Shown in pieces: positions 1 through 11,805 of a stretch of 64,000 nt of DNA. Both the position numbers and the translations under genes were made by a program. The stretch covers positions 47,139,932 through 47,203,931 of the forward strand of contig CM045760.1 in NCBI GenBank assembly GCA_025200525.1, given 5' to 3'. This DNA is from Camellia lanceoleosa. Its lineage: Eukaryota > Streptophyta > Magnoliopsida > Ericales > Theaceae. Positions within the stretch are counted from its first letter, which is position 1. Every line of letters starts with the position of its first letter. Below the pieces are notes generated by a model that worked only from the letters and a program-made list of their open reading frames with translations, made no database searches and was not told where the DNA came from.

Positions 1-1478
1 ATGATCCATCACAGTACAACTACCAAATATCCCCAACATAAATTCTCCAGTTCGACTTAGGTTGAACATCGTCAGACTTGAAGTCGGCAAGACCCTCGGT
101 AAATTCGGCCACAAAGTCGGCAAGCATTTGCCCCTTTAAAATGCGTCCTGATGCTTCCGCACTACGTAGTACTGATTAGAGGGGGTAATCTGTTAGCACC
201 CCGATGCTGTGCCCCTGGAAGTAATGCATTAGTTTTCTCGCCGCCATGACTAAGGCTAGGATGAGTTTCTCTAGCGGCAGGTAGCGTGTTTCAGCGTCGA
301 CCATTGCCTTGCTCACATAATACACTGGCCACTGCTCGCCCAGCTCTTCCTTAATCAGTATGGCGCTGACGGCCCGATCGGAAATTACCAAATACAAGAT
401 GAGCGGGTCGCCTGCCGAAGGTGTTGTCAAGAGTGGAACTGATCTGAGGTAGGTTTTGAGACTGTTGAAAGTGGCTTCGCATTCGACGGACCATTCGAAA
501 GCCTTGCCCTGCTGCAGTGTATGGAAGAATTGTCGGCAACGATCCGTAGACTGACTGATGAACCTGTTGAGTGCGGCGGCCATCCTCATCAACTTTTGTA
601 CCTCTTTTACTGAACGAGGTGAGCTGAGTTCCAAGATTGCTATGATTTGCCTTGTGTTGGCCTCGATTCCTCGGTGGTTAACAATGTAACCCAAGAACTT
701 GCCAGAGCCGATCCCAAACTCACATTTGAAAGCATTCAGCTTCATTTTGTATTTGCATAGAATGTCGAATGTCTCCTCCAGATCGGCTATATGATTCTAC
801 TCTTCTCTGGATTTGACCACCATGTCATCGATGTATACTTCCATAGTGTGGCCAAGTTGCTCATTGAACATGGCGGTGACTAGTCTCTGGTAAGTTGTCT
901 ATGCATTCTTCAACCCAAAAGGCATAACCTTATAGCAATAGGTTCCTATTGGGGTGAGGAATGCAGTTTTGTTTTGGTCCTCTGGATGTATGGAAATTTG
1001 ATGGTAGCCTTTGTAGACATCGAGGAAGCTCATACGCTAGTGACGTGCTGTAGCATCTACCAGTTGGTCTATCCTTGGGAGAGGAAAACAATCTTTGGGG
1101 TAGGCTTTGTTAAGGTCCGTGAAATCAACGCAGACTCGCCAGGTCCCATTCTTCTTCTTCACAACCACAGTGTTAGAGAGCCATGTAGGGTAGGTCACTT
1201 CCCAGATTACCCCGGCGTCAAGCAACCGGTCAACCTCTTCAACAACTGCGGCAGTGTGCTCTGCAGCTGATCGCCGGCTTTTCTGAATGATCGGCTTGCA
1301 TTTAGGGTCAACATTTAAACGGTGCTGCGAAATAGACGGATCTACACCCGGCATCTCATATGGAGTCCACGCAAATACGTCGAGGTTGCCGAGTAGGAAG
1401 GAAATTAGCTACTGCTGTCTGTCTGCTTGATTGAGGGAGGCGCCGACCATGAAGAAATGGCCGTTTTGCCGGAGTGAG
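1..1478 (-). pseudogene. pol: Element A pol: reverse transcriptase and RNase H, decayed
   Basis: On the - strand the frame reads NLDVFAWTPYEMPGVDP, the usual entry to Tat RT, then the RT palm with VCVDFTDLNKAYPKDCFPLP (about 1090-1150), MSFLDVYKGYHQI and the catalytic YIDD (about 811-833), followed by the connection and RNase H (about 480 to 130). At the left edge a tryptophan-led stretch looks like the start of the additional RNase H typical of Tat elements. Stops interrupt the frame, for example upstream of NLDVFAW, before MSFLD (about 1034) and after LTDYPL (about 174). Polyprotein processing would normally release RT-RNase H for cDNA synthesis. No working product is expected. Confidence 0.88.
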
Positions 1479-3049
1479 TTGATTTTGGGGATTAGGATTC
1501 GACTGAATCATATGCACCGAGGATGAAATTGGCAGGCTGTATGTCATGTGGATCACGCCAAGTGGCGGGGAATGCTGTCTTAGGGTTATTGCTTTGGTTG
1601 AGTTTCCTTTTCGGACATACTGTTGTAGTCGACCATCATGCACCAATTCCTCCAGGTGATCCTTCAATGCGTAACAACTCTTAGTTTCATGGCCATGATC
1701 CTTGTGATACTCGCACCGCCTATCCCGTCTTCGAGTATTGGGGGGTCCCACCATTTTCGACATCCACTTGAAGAACGGAAGATGCTGGATTTTGGACATG
1801 ACCGTGCTAATCGGCTTTGACAATTCGGTATATTTCTTATCGGCGTGCCTTGTGCGCTTGCTGTCGACTTGCAGCTGTTCATTCGCTCGGTGGGAGCATT
1901 GGTCACTTGATCGGCGAGAATCCCATCTCTTATCTCGTCTTGCTTGGTGCCGTGGTTTAGGGCTCTAAGGTGCTACATAATTTAACGGTTGAGCAATTTT
2001 AGCAGGAGCCGTCTTGTTGGTCACATTTCCGGCTTTAACCCGCAAGGCATCATCCTCTACTTTACAGTATTCTTCGCCTTTCTTCATCAACGACTAAACT
2101 GTTTTTGGGGGCCGTCTGGTCAGAGAGCTGCGGAGGGCACTGTCGGGATGCAGCCCCATCTTGAAGGCGGTGATGGCCATGGAGTCATTGCAAGCATCGT
2201 CCACCAGATTGAAGCACTCCCAATACTGCGCCGAATAAGCACGAAGGGTTTCCCCCGGTTGAATTTGCATCGCCCAGAGGGAATCGGCCTGTTTTGGCTA
2301 GACCTCATTAGTGATAAACCTTGCCCTAAAGGATTTTTGGAGTTGGTGGAAGCTTTTAATCGAAGCTGGCTCCAGTTTATAATACCACCTGACAACTAGT
2401 GGTCCCAAATTGCTCAGAAATATTCTGCACATGAGAGCCTCATCGTCTGCATACAGCGTCATGGCTTGCTTGTAATGGCGGATGTGATTTGTGGGGTCTG
2501 ATTTACCGTTGTACAAGGTGAATGACAGTGCTTTGAATTTCTGCGGTAGCACTGCCTTTACAATCCGTCGTACAAAGGGATCGTGCTGGTCTTCTTCATT
2601 GAAACTGTTTCTTCTTCGCTTATGCCTTATACGGGGACTCTCTTCAGAAGAACTAGTAGTTTCAGGTCGCCCCTTCTTCTTGGGCTCCGGGGATAATGAG
2701 TCGGAGTCGCTATCAGTGTCGTCTTGTCGGGCTCGAGGTCGTCGACCGCCTGCCCTCGGAGGTCATTCCGATTCTAGGCGTACAGCTTGTTTGGACTTTG
2801 CCACTTCCAAGGCCAAATCTTGACGGAGGCGTTCGTTCTCAGCGATCATGTTTTCCAACCTTTGTTCGTTTTGCTTTGCTTGTTCCATGATCACCTGCAT
2901 TGTCTCATGCTCCGAAGTCGAGAGTGAGGCGAAGTTCAAGGCACATCTTGCGGCGATAGTCTCTGGGCCAAGCATGTTTGTTGGAGTGAGGTCGTCTCTT
3001 TGAGTGGTTTCATTAGTGACTATCGGAGGGTCTTTTGTTACGCCAGCCA
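1479..3049 (-). pseudogene. gag: Element A gag: Tat-type Gag with Cys-His motif, decayed
   Basis: The likely start is the ATG at 3049 (MAGVTKDPP), just inside the PBS; the longer open frame upstream runs into the LTR. The coiled-coil N-terminus is followed by the retrotransposon Gag core (about 2298-2552, with LYNGKSDPTNHIRHY and an RF-containing end), continuing out of frame to about 2120, and a zinc-knuckle-like CEYHKDHGHETKSC motif (about 1670-1725). Downstream the frame reaches PPLGVIHMTY and then jumps directly to sequence just before RT, so the aspartic protease is deleted near 1470-1500. Several stops and frame changes separate the blocks. Confidence 0.85.
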
Positions 3050-3065
3050 TGGATATATTTGAGTA

Positions 3066-3083
3066 TTCCCACAGACAGCGCCA
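3066..3083 (-). other. Element A primer binding site
   Basis: On the - strand, two bases after the LTR end, TGGCGCTGTCTGTGGGAA matches the position and the TGGCGC start of PBS regions seen in Tat-type elements. The primer tRNA cannot be decided from this alone. Confidence 0.75.
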
Positions 3084-3085
3084 AT

Positions 3086-3488
3086 TGTGGAGAAGTGGTT
3101 TGGAAATACTTTTCTGATCGTGGGGGATGCTCTTGATCCTCAAATAGACACCTGAAAGGAAATGAACACTCCGGTCGGGGGTGCCGGAATTAGCACTCCG
3201 ACGGACAAGTCAGTCTCTGCTCTCTCTAGGTTACTTGTATTTTAAGTTAAGCATATTAATTCTCACATACCTTTCTTTGACTGTTGTTTCTTTATTTATA
3301 CTCGCTTCCAAGGCCTCGGGGCCTGGTCCACTTTTCACTCGCTATCTGCTTATTTATTTGGCCCCATAGTTCAATAGTTACTCGGCCTATTTATTGTATT
3401 CGGCCTCATAATCATGCAGGTTAGAGCCGAGTAATGTCTATCTTCTAAAGCGTACGCCCCTGATTCTACTAATTATTCGGCTCCCACA
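3086..3488 (-). repeat. Element A 5' LTR (403 bp)
   Basis: Bounded on the - strand by TGTGGGAG at 3488 and CTCCACA at 3086, giving the TG...CA ends and short inverted termini. It is immediately followed by the PBS. A TATA box lies near its middle. The right boundary is set by resumption of element C LTR sequence at 3490. Confidence 0.85.
3291..3300 (-). promoter_or_regulatory. TATA box of element A LTR
   Basis: TATAAATAAA on the - strand, about 190 bases into the 403-bp LTR, a usual position for the U3/R promoter. Confidence 0.6.
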
Positions 3489-4164
3489 CATTACTATGTG
3501 ATGCGCACAAGCAAGTATAGACTAGTTTACCTGAATTGAAACAACTCAATTTCATGTTTGTTTTGCGAAATGATTTGATTTTGCCACCTCAAAGTGGCCT
3601 TAAAGTTTGCGAATTTGCCACTCAACAAAGTGGGCTTAAAACGTGCATTCATTGAAACGTTCCAATTCAAACAACAAGCCTTCATCCACAGGCATCCAAG
3701 CAGTTTAACAAGTAAGCACTTAGCCTCATGGCAAGCATGCTATACATGTCAATCACTCACACTTATTCAAGTATGCTAAAGCATTAAAAACTCACCTAGT
3801 ACTCCAAGATAAGAAGATATGAGTTAGAAAAATATGCATGATTCCTAATTATGTCAAATGTCTAATGCAACGCATGCAATACGCAATTAATAGGCTTAGC
3901 TACTAATATGGCATATGGATCGATTTTGATAACATGCGTTTAAACATGTATTCAAAGAATTATTGAAATGACAATGCAGTTTGAATGATGCGCCGAGCTT
4001 CGGTGCATGCAATACAAGATGAATGGATGCAAGTATAAGGTATGCTAATTGAAATATGTCCCTAATCTAACCATCAAAAGTAGTTAAACAAAAGGGAGAA
4101 AGATGTGGGGTTAGAAGACATACACATTATTACATTACGCTCTTACAAAGGAGAGCCCGAATGA

Positions 4165-4450
4165 ATAAGCTAAGCTAAGCTAATTAAGCTAAGCTAATTA
4201 TTACAAAACTTGAATAAATAATTAACTAACTATCTAAGCTAATTAATTAAGCATTTAACCAGGCTAAACTAATTAAATATTACAACACAAACTAATTTAA
4301 TTAATCTAAACTAATTAAATGAGTAAACTAATTAGCTATAACTAATTAAGCTAATTTAAATATTACAACATAAACTAATTAGCTACAACTGATTAATTTA
4401 CAACAAACACATAATTAAATGCTAATTTAAATCAATTAACTAGCTAACTA
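4165..4450. repeat. AT-rich low-complexity tract in element C LTR
   Basis: About 290 bases made of variants of AGCTAATTAA and AAACTAATTA. The corresponding place in element B's LTRs is under 120 bases, so the tract changes length between families. The same tract is at 46600-46890 in the other C LTR. Confidence 0.75.
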
Positions 4451-6154
4451 GTCCCGGGAAGCGAGGGAGGCCCATGCATGCTGGGTTTCCACTTGAAGAA
4501 TATCCATTGTTTGCCCTCGAAAGTCTTTGTTTGCGCAACCCTTGCATTTTTTCCTTCTCCAGATCAACTCTGCCATGCTTCACAAGCATACTGTCCAGAA
4601 GTCACTGGTGGCCAGCAGGCCAAAAGTAGTGGCCAGCCGGCTACCACTAAGGGGTTGCCATCCAACACAGATGGCCTGCCGGCCAATAGTAGTGGTCGGC
4701 CGGCCACTGATGATCCACTTTTCCTTGCTGCAACAGAGGGCAAACAGGGTAAAGAGAGAGCTTTCTCACAAGTTGTTTGTACTGTGTATCACTTTTTATC
4801 ATCAAAACATCTCAAAGGAGTGATACACTTGGTCCTCAAACCATCAATCAAGCAATTTCATTTCATGATGGCTAAGGAACCAAGATGTACAAGTTAATAA
4901 ATGGACAAATTAGACCAAAAAGACCATCGCCCTATCATGCATGATCAAGGGCAATGAAGACCTCGGAAACTTGGCACATTTTATCACTTTGAGTATGAAA
5001 TGCCCCAATTTTCCTTGTGTTCAATTAACGTCCAATTGAACACATCAAAACAAAACCAATTTCTTGTCATGCACACTTTTAGTTTTAACTTGTTTACCTA
5101 TTTTAATTACCTTTCCATTCTTTGACAAATTAAGTCCATTGGTGAGAAGTCCTCTAAAGGGAAGGAAGTGTCAAACAAGGGGTAGTTTAGGGTAAGAGAG
5201 AGATGTCATGCCATTGGTAATGAACCCCCAAAAGAGGATTAAATTATTAAGTAATGAACCTCAATCTCAAGCTTAAACTATCCTAAGGTTGAAACAACCC
5301 TCGAAGCAAATAAAGAGTGAAGAAATGAAGATGATTGCAGAGATTATAAGTGCTGAAATGAAGTGAGAAAAGCACTAAAATATGCAATCAACTCAAACAA
5401 GTGGTGCCTAAAGGCCTAAAAGACCAAGCTTATGAAGACTATTACACTAGAGGCATGCAAAACAAGACTCAAATGCAATAAACAACCAAAAACAAAGTTA
5501 AAACAGTCTAAAATAGAGCCTAAAACATGTTGGATTTAAGCTACAAAAGGCTAGAAAATTAAGCTAGCACATGAAGCTAACTAGGCTAGCAAACTAGACA
5601 CAAGAAGGGGAGGCTAACCCCTCCAATTTTGGACTTCAAAACATGATTTTTTGCATTGAAAATACTCTGAAATTCAATACTAAAAAGCCCATGAAAATAT
5701 AGTTTGAAAGTGGGAAACAAAGGTGAAAAGGCCTTAAAATCAAAGAATAAAGAAGGGTGAGGTACCCCCCTAACCTTAGATGGCCTAAAACACCAATTTC
5801 AGCCCACAAAAACAGAGTTTTTATGGCCCAAAAAATAGCCCCAAAATAGTGGAAAGAGATAAGAAAACAAGTATGCAAAACAAGTTTAAAAGACAAGTGT
5901 AATACTTCTTGAAACAAAGAACAATTCTAGGCACTAACTCAAGCCAAAACCACCTTGAAGAGCACCAAGAAGGCTTCAAGGAACCTCAGCTCAAAGATAA
6001 TTAACTTTGGTTAAGGAAATGTAGGCAAAAGTGTAGTGTAAGTAGGTTTGTATGCACAAATTTGCAAGAGAGAAAGAGAGAGAGAGGGATATGTAGAAAG
6101 AGAGAGATTTTTGTTCTAAAATTTCTAACCCTAAAAAATGGGGGAGGAGACCCC

Positions 6155-6166
6155 ATATATATAGAT
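6155..6166 (-). promoter_or_regulatory. TATA box of element C 3' LTR
   Basis: An ATCTATATATAT-type sequence on the - strand, about 375 bases into the LTR, with a perfect 16-bp palindrome carrying a CACGTG G-box about 30 bases upstream and a (CT)-rich leader downstream. The 5' LTR has the same arrangement near 48589-48602. Confidence 0.65.
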
Positions 6167-6537
6167 AAATAAGCATTTGGCTGAGAAAAATCCATCCATA
6201 CACGTGTATGGAGATGAGACCAATTGTGCCAACAGCTGGAACAGCTATCAACAAAATATCTGAAAAATGACACTGGTGGCCGGCAACCCACCAGTGATGG
6301 CCGACAGCCTCAATTGGTGGCCGGCAGCCTCAATTGATCACCGGCAGCCACCAGGGGTTGCAGGCTTGAAGGTTCTGGTCCAACACAAGGCACAAAATAG
6401 ATGGGGTTTGAATGCTCAAAGATAGGGCATTCCGTCGAGGACTTCGGGCACTAAAACGAGCACAAATAGTCACAATCATCGAGTGCACGAGCAATGATGT
6501 CCAAGTCTTGGGGACGATAAAAAATGGGGTGTCTACA

Positions 6538-6552
6538 GTTGCCTCTCTTTGA
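6538..6552 (-). other. Element C polypurine tract
   Basis: On the - strand AAAGAGAGGCAAC lies directly before the TGTAGACACC start of the 3' LTR. Element B has the equivalent AAAGAGGGGCAAC before its 3' LTR. This is the plus-strand priming site. Confidence 0.75.
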
Positions 6553-7004
6553 CAGAACTCATAAGTCATGAAATGACGTGAGTGAATGTCAAACCCCAGA
6601 GACGACCCATTTTGACAAGGCCGAAAGACTTGGACAAACAAACAAGACAGAAAACAAATGATTGCGTCCTCAGGCTTCCTACGTATCCCTTTGCAAGGAA
6701 TCAAACTAGCGTAGTTCTAGGGCGAAATGCAAACAATGCAAAATGCAAAAACATAACTAATGATCATGCAATGAGGCTGTGCAATGAAACATTTGAATGC
6801 AAATGTGATACAATGAAAATGCTACATTTAAAGAAACCAAAAAACAGGTACAGCAACCTCAATCATGAAAAGAAGAGTAAATAAACACGCCACGCATGGG
6901 AAACACGAGCCGAACCACATTTCATGCAGAAAGGACGTAAGAAAATTATGCAAGCTTAACTACGCTTCGCGTAGGAAAGGCGAAGGGCGACGTAACCATC
7001 GAGG
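6553..7004 (-). other. Element C 3' untranslated region, conserved with element B
   Basis: No coding frame that I believe. On the - strand it matches 33590-33767 of element B (for example the GTAGTTC / CCTTTGCAAGGAATC block near 6690-6720), so it is a shared 3' region between the tandem repeats and the PPT. Confidence 0.7.
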
Positions 7005-7725
7005 GCACCCGAGGTTTCAACCGAGATCCTAACGCATTGCACGTGAGAGAAGGAAGGGGTGGTGTGAACACCGGGACACACCCGAATGTTTTTAACCGAT
7101 TTGCAATCCTAACACGTTGCACGCGAGAGGAGGAAGGGGTGGTGTGAACACCAGGACACACCCGAATGTTTTTAACCAATTTTTCAATCCTAACGCGTTG
7201 CACACGAGAGGAGGAGGGGATGGTGTGAACACCGGGATGCACTCGAATATTTTTAATCGATTTGCAATCCTAACGTATCTCATGCGAGAGGAGGAAAGGG
7301 TGGTGTGAACACCAGGATGCACCCGAATGTTTTTAACCGATTTGCGATCCTAATGCGTTGCACGCGAGAGGATGAAGGGATGGTTTGAACACCGGGATGC
7401 ACCCAAATGTTTTTAACTGATTTGCAATCCTAACGCATCTCACGTGAGGGAAGGAAGGGGTGGTGTGAACACCGGAACGCACCTGAATGTTTTTAACCGA
7501 TTTGCAATCCTAACGCATTGCATGCGAGAGGAGGAAAGGGTGGTGTGAACTCCGGAACACACCCGAATGTTTTTAACCGATTTGTAATCCTAATGCGTTG
7601 CACACTAGAGGAGGAAAGGGTGGTATGAATACCGGGATGCACCCAAATGTTTTTAACCGATTTGCAATCCTAACACGTTGCACGTGAGAGGATCCTAACG
7701 CGTTGCACGCGAGAGGAGGAAATGG
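7005..7725. repeat. Tandem array, 80-bp unit, about nine copies
   Basis: The block GGTGTGAACACC recurs at about 7061, 7141, 7222, 7302, 7382 (as GGTTTGAACACC), 7462, 7542 and 7622 (decayed), a steady 80-base step, with partial units at 7671-7725. Each unit also carries CCGAATGTTTTTAACCGATT and a GCGAGAGGAGG block. GGTGTGAACACC is itself an inverted repeat. Open frames across the array are periodic artefacts. Element B has only about one related unit near 31790-31880. Confidence 0.92.
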
Positions 7726-7769
7726 TAAAAGGATGCAGTCCGAAGAGCACGACTGATTTCCCCTGGAAC

Positions 7770-8165
7770 TCCTCTGAATGAACTGTACATACAATATCGT
7801 GCATTTCCTCGAATGAACCGTACATACAATATCGTGCATTTGTAAGAAAGAAACTTAACAAGTGCGATATAGTAAGGATGCATGTTCTATGCAAGACAAA
7901 CAACCGAGATACAATGGCATGTTCTATGAGAAACAAACAATCGAGATACAATGTTAATGGCATGTTCTATGCGAAACAAACAAGAACGGAAGCATATTCT
8001 ATGCGTGATTGTAATTTGGATGCACATTCCATGCATGATTCAAGAGCGAATGCATATTCCATGTGACAATGTGAAATACATATACATGCGACAACATGAA
8101 ATGCATATTCTATACACCAATGGAGAAATGCATATTCTATGCATCAAAACGTGAAATGCATGTAC
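7770..8165. repeat. Short irregular repeats next to the 80-bp array
   Basis: Two copies of ACATACAATATCGTGCATT (about 7785 and 7823), followed by variants of CATGTTCTATGCG and GCATATTCTATGC up to about 8150. Related sequence occurs inverted in element B at 31480-31720, in keeping with B's opposite orientation. Confidence 0.8.
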
Positions 8166-8379
8166 AAAAGCATGATTTGACAAACAACTTCCAATTTACC
8201 TCTCGGAAGAGTTACAATATGTTTAAAGGATACACCTCATTCATCTTGACCAGTGACGAACATCACACGCCGAAAACAAAGTTTTGAGCTTCCGTAGAGA
8301 CAATTTGAACCCAACAGTGAACAATCCCTACACTTCTTGGAAACCAAGGACACAAAACAGCATCAGGACTCCAGGAGAA

Positions 8380-8504
8380 GCCATAGGACACCTGCCGGCC
8401 ACAAGAGGAGGCTGTCGGCCACCTGCTGGCCTTCAATAACTGTTGCCGGCCATCCATGGCAGATTCGGGGTATTCTTGTCTTTTGGCTCGGGTCTTTAAA
8501 TATA
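8380..8504 (+). promoter_or_regulatory. Promoter of antisense gene P1
   Basis: TTAAATATA at 8496-8504 lies about 350 bases before the P1 start codon. Just upstream (8391-8458) is a cluster of GCCGGCC-type microrepeats like those near the LTR promoters and the P2 promoter. A CT-rich leader (8545-8580) follows. The call rests on position and composition only. Confidence 0.5.
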
Positions 8505-8852
8505 GGGCATGGGGTCTCATTTCCTTATTACCCTATGCCTGGAATTGTTCCTTCTCTCTCTCTAGGTGCTCCTTCTCTCTAGATCCGCGCTTTCTATGCG
8601 TTTTCCAACATCCCACGCGAAGTTTATTTGCAAAATCCTCTTTGTTTCCTTCACTTTGGACCGATTGAAATTTGATTTCTGCGCATTTTCCTTCACTTTC
8701 ACCATTTGAGGCTTGTTTTTCTCGAGTTTGGTACACTTTTCCCGGCTTTGACTTTTCCTTCTACTTTCTCTCTCCTAGGGTTTGACTTTTTCCAAGTTTG
8801 CCCTTTTTCTCCGGTTTTCTTCATTTTCACCACTTTTGCATCTTCTTTCTAG

Positions 8853-11805
8853 ATGGCGGATGATCTATCCCATGACGGAGCTCCGTTCGAGATTCCACCT
8901 CTGGTAGAGATGGAGGCTAAGCCTGAGCCCAAGATACTACCACTAGGAGTATGCCCCTTTGATCCAGCGACATACCATCCTTATATACATGTGCTACCCC
9001 CTGGGGGTATCAAGCACTTCAGAGCATTTGCGCGACGCGCACCGGAGGACCTCTTACTATGAGAGCCTGACTCCCATTTGTCTTACGCCGCCACCGAGGT
9101 ATACACAGTATTCTCATATTTTCTTCACTATACATTTCATTTCTTGCTTTTAACTGTATTAGTTGCTTTAACTATAATGCTTACACTACATTTCTTGCCT
9201 TAATCACACTCTTGCACTGTATTTTTTACACTGCCTTTTCATTTGCCTATTCTCACATCACTGTGTATCACTGTTATGATCACAGGAGGACTCTCGCTCT
9301 ATCAGGGGCTATGAAGCCACGTGCTCTATCAGGGGCTATGAAGCCATGTCCGCGAGGGACTGGTATATAGAGCTCCCTGCCGATGTGCGCTACATCATTA
9401 ACGAGGCCGACTTCAGCTTATTCTACATGGGGCTATCGCGCTATATCGCAAGTCGACCGCTTCTCGGTGCATTGGTGGAGCGGTGGTGGGATACCACCAA
9501 CTCCTTCCACTTCTCCACCACCGGGGAGATGATGATGACTCCCTACGACTTTGCCATGCTCGCGGGCATAGAAATAGGGGGTAATCCAATCCCTTAGGAT
9601 ATGGACATGGGCGGGTGGGAGGCTGTTTGGCTACACCTACTGGGAGCACGCCCACCTCTCTTCCGACCAGGGATGGTACGATATAGTTGGTTCACAGAGC
9701 ATTTCCGAGGGAGAGAGTCGTAGACCCCAGAGGAGACCGAGCATTACACCCTGGGCTCTTTGATGTTCCTCTTCGGTACCACCTTGTTTGCAAATAGATG
9801 GAACACCGTAGGGTTGTATCTCCAGAGCACCCTGGTGGACTTACCTCAGGTCCGACTCTATCATTGGGGCGGCGCTAGCCTTGCCACATTATACGACAAT
9901 ATGAGCTCCACGTCCCACAAGAGAGGAGACAGAGTCGTAGGTTATTGGTGAGACTGGGAGGTACGCTTTACATCTCTGGTTTACATTTTGTCTTCTATTT
10001 TTGCGCTTTTTGCTTTACATTTCTGTACACTGCATACTGTATTGTTTACATCTATATACTGTGTTTTTTACATTGCACATTCTGCATCCTCTGTATCTGT
10101 ACACTCTGTACGCTATACTACACATTCTACTTTCTGCATCTGCACTTGTACTTTCTGTACATTGTATACTCACTGTTGCCTTTTCCTTGCAACTATGGGT
10201 ATATGCATATTTCCTGACCTTTGCTCTAGAGGTGGAGATGCCTCATGTTGTGCCATACTCTCACCGGTATGATGGCAGATGCTTGTGGAGGACCCGGGAG
10301 ACCTTCACATTCTTTTGCCGGTACTTCGACACAGTAGCTGCGGGGGTGGTAACCCAAAACTCACAGTTATTTTTTCTTCATCAACAACTAACGACGACTA
10401 ACCATCTGTATATATCCCCTATTTACAGATCGCTTGGCAGCCTTGGGCATTGATGCCGGCTAAAGTTAGAGACTAGTATGGCGATGCCCGGGGGGGCATC
10501 CCATTTTTGACTTCTGCTAGAGGGCCTGGTGTGCCAAGCCTGGTGTTTAGGCGAGCGATTCATGCGCCAAACCATGGGCTTGCCTGAGCGAGTAGTGCCC
10601 ATGCCTCCTCCAGCATCTATGAGGGCCACAAGGAGCCTTTCCTTTTAGGAGATGATCTAGTTCACGAAGGGCTTGGATGCGGACTACTTCCATGGGGAGG
10701 GGGATTATTCGACATTCATCCAGACACACCTCATGCCTCCCTTGACGGGTGTTCGTACTCGTACAGGCAGAGCAGCAGGTGCCCTTACAGCAGGTAGGAC
10801 TCGGGTGACAAGGGCCAGGATTGGAGGGGCCCCTTCCGCTGGACAACTCACCGGCTGGCCAGAGCTTCCGATCAAGTTGACATGCTGGCAACATACCGGG
10901 GATCCCTACCAGGTTCTGATTGAGCCCACGCCGACCGGGCATGCACTTGCCGAGATTCGAGGCCCAACTCAGGTATAAACCATTCCTTACTTTTGCATCC
11001 CATATTTCATTTCAGATATGTTCATTTGTAGATACTAATCATTCAAAATGCATTTGCAGGCATCCATCGAGTATACGGGAGGTGCTCTCGAGCGGATAGC
11101 CTCCTTGATGGAGATGGTACAGAGGAGAGAGGCGCTGCTTAGCTTCTACAGTATTCAGGTAATTTCTTTAGTTTTCCATTCCAGGCATCAAATTTCCACT
11201 GATACACTGACATTGACATTTCAACTGAAAACTTTCCAAACTGCACTGATACGCTGCATTGATACGCCGCATCTGACACACTGCATTCACATACTGTATT
11301 CACACATTGTATCTGACTTTTGCATATACTCATTCTTCACACTACGCTTGCATCTGATACGCATACTGTAACTGATATGTGATAACTGTCTTTTCAGATT
11401 CCATACATACCGATGGCACCAATGACAACTGTAGCACCCGCACCAGTAGTACCTCCTCCGGCAGCAGGGAGGAGAGAGAGATAGGCTCCGGCACATGGTT
11501 GAGGCAGAGCTTGGGGCACCCGAGCCGAGAGCGGCTCTTCAGAGCTTATTCTGAGTGATAATGATACTAAGATGAGTGACTTTGAGGAGGCAGCAAGTCA
11601 GCATTTAGATTCATCTAAGAGTGGAAGTGATGATGCCGGCTTGGGTTCTGAGAGTGGAGATGATGCCGAGGCGAGCTCTGAGATGGAAAGCAGAGATGAC
11701 GCCGGATTGGGTTCCAGTCTAGGTTCAGATAGTGGCGCCAACGGGGATAGTGCCCCAAAGTCCTCTCCTCCGAGGAAGAGAACGAAGAGGGCTTCTCGAG
11801 CCTGA
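8853..11805 (+). pseudogene. P1: plant mobile domain gene, antisense in element C, six exons, decayed
   Basis: Model: exons 8853-9098, 9286-9960, 10232-10348, 10429-10972, 11060-11158, 11398-11805; every intron is GT-AG and phase 0. Exon 1 starts MADDLSHDGAPFEIPP. Exon 2 has the plant mobile domain (PMD) hallmark: LLGALVERWWDTTNSFHF, GEMMMTPYDFAMLAGIEIGG, then a FLFGTTLFANRW and YHWGGASLATLYDNM segment. Exon 4 has IAWQPWALMP and YLGER-like CLGERFMRQ. The last exon is acidic and serine-rich, ending in a basic PPRKRTKRASRA, a possible nuclear signal. Breaks: TGA at 9060 and 9949, TAG at 9595, 9721 and 10474 region, a frameshift near the G-run at 10490, stops near 11485 and 11500. PMD proteins occur in plant nuclear silencing factors and in transposons; a Tat-borne role is unknown. 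Confidence 0.8.
9296..9349 (+). repeat. In-frame 27-bp tandem duplication in P1 exon 2
   Basis: GCTCTATCAGGGGCTATG recurs 27 bases apart (9296 and 9323), giving the peptide block SIRGYEA twice, nine codons apart, without changing frame. Confidence 0.85.

Larger units (their letters stand above)
1..3488 (-). mobile_element. Element A: Tat-lineage Ty3/gypsy retrotransposon with short LTR, 5' part
   Basis: Reading the - strand from 3488: a 403-bp LTR, a primer binding site, gag, then RT and RNase H running off the left edge. The gag Cys-His motif, the RT with YIDD and the start of a second RNase H place it in the Tat lineage. It is inserted in the 3' LTR of element C: C-type LTR sequence resumes at 3490 and matches the other C LTR from about 45932. 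The 3' half and left TSD lie outside the window. A protease region is missing and several stops are present, so this copy is dead. Confidence 0.9.
3490..6537 (-). repeat. Element C 3' LTR (interrupted by element A)
   Basis: On the - strand it begins TGTAGACACCCC at 6537 and runs to 3490, where element A cuts it. It aligns along its length with 45932-48973, the 5' LTR. It holds, in order on the - strand: a GGCC-rich cluster (6272-6360), a G-box palindrome (6196-6211), TATA (6155-6166), a CT-rich tract (6066-6115), hairpins, a second GGCC-rich cluster (4603-4712), an AT-rich TTAGCTTAATTA-type tract (4165-4450) and a poly(A)-type signal. The short open frames inside it are not genes. Confidence 0.92.

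Noticed and set aside
3490..6537. Host genes in the long regions with short open frames
   Set aside because: The whole stretch aligns with a second copy at 45932-48973 with LTR ends, PPT and PBS in the right places.
7005..7725. CRISPR-like regular array
   Set aside because: The whole 80-bp unit repeats, with no unique spacers, in a plant retrotransposon 3' region.
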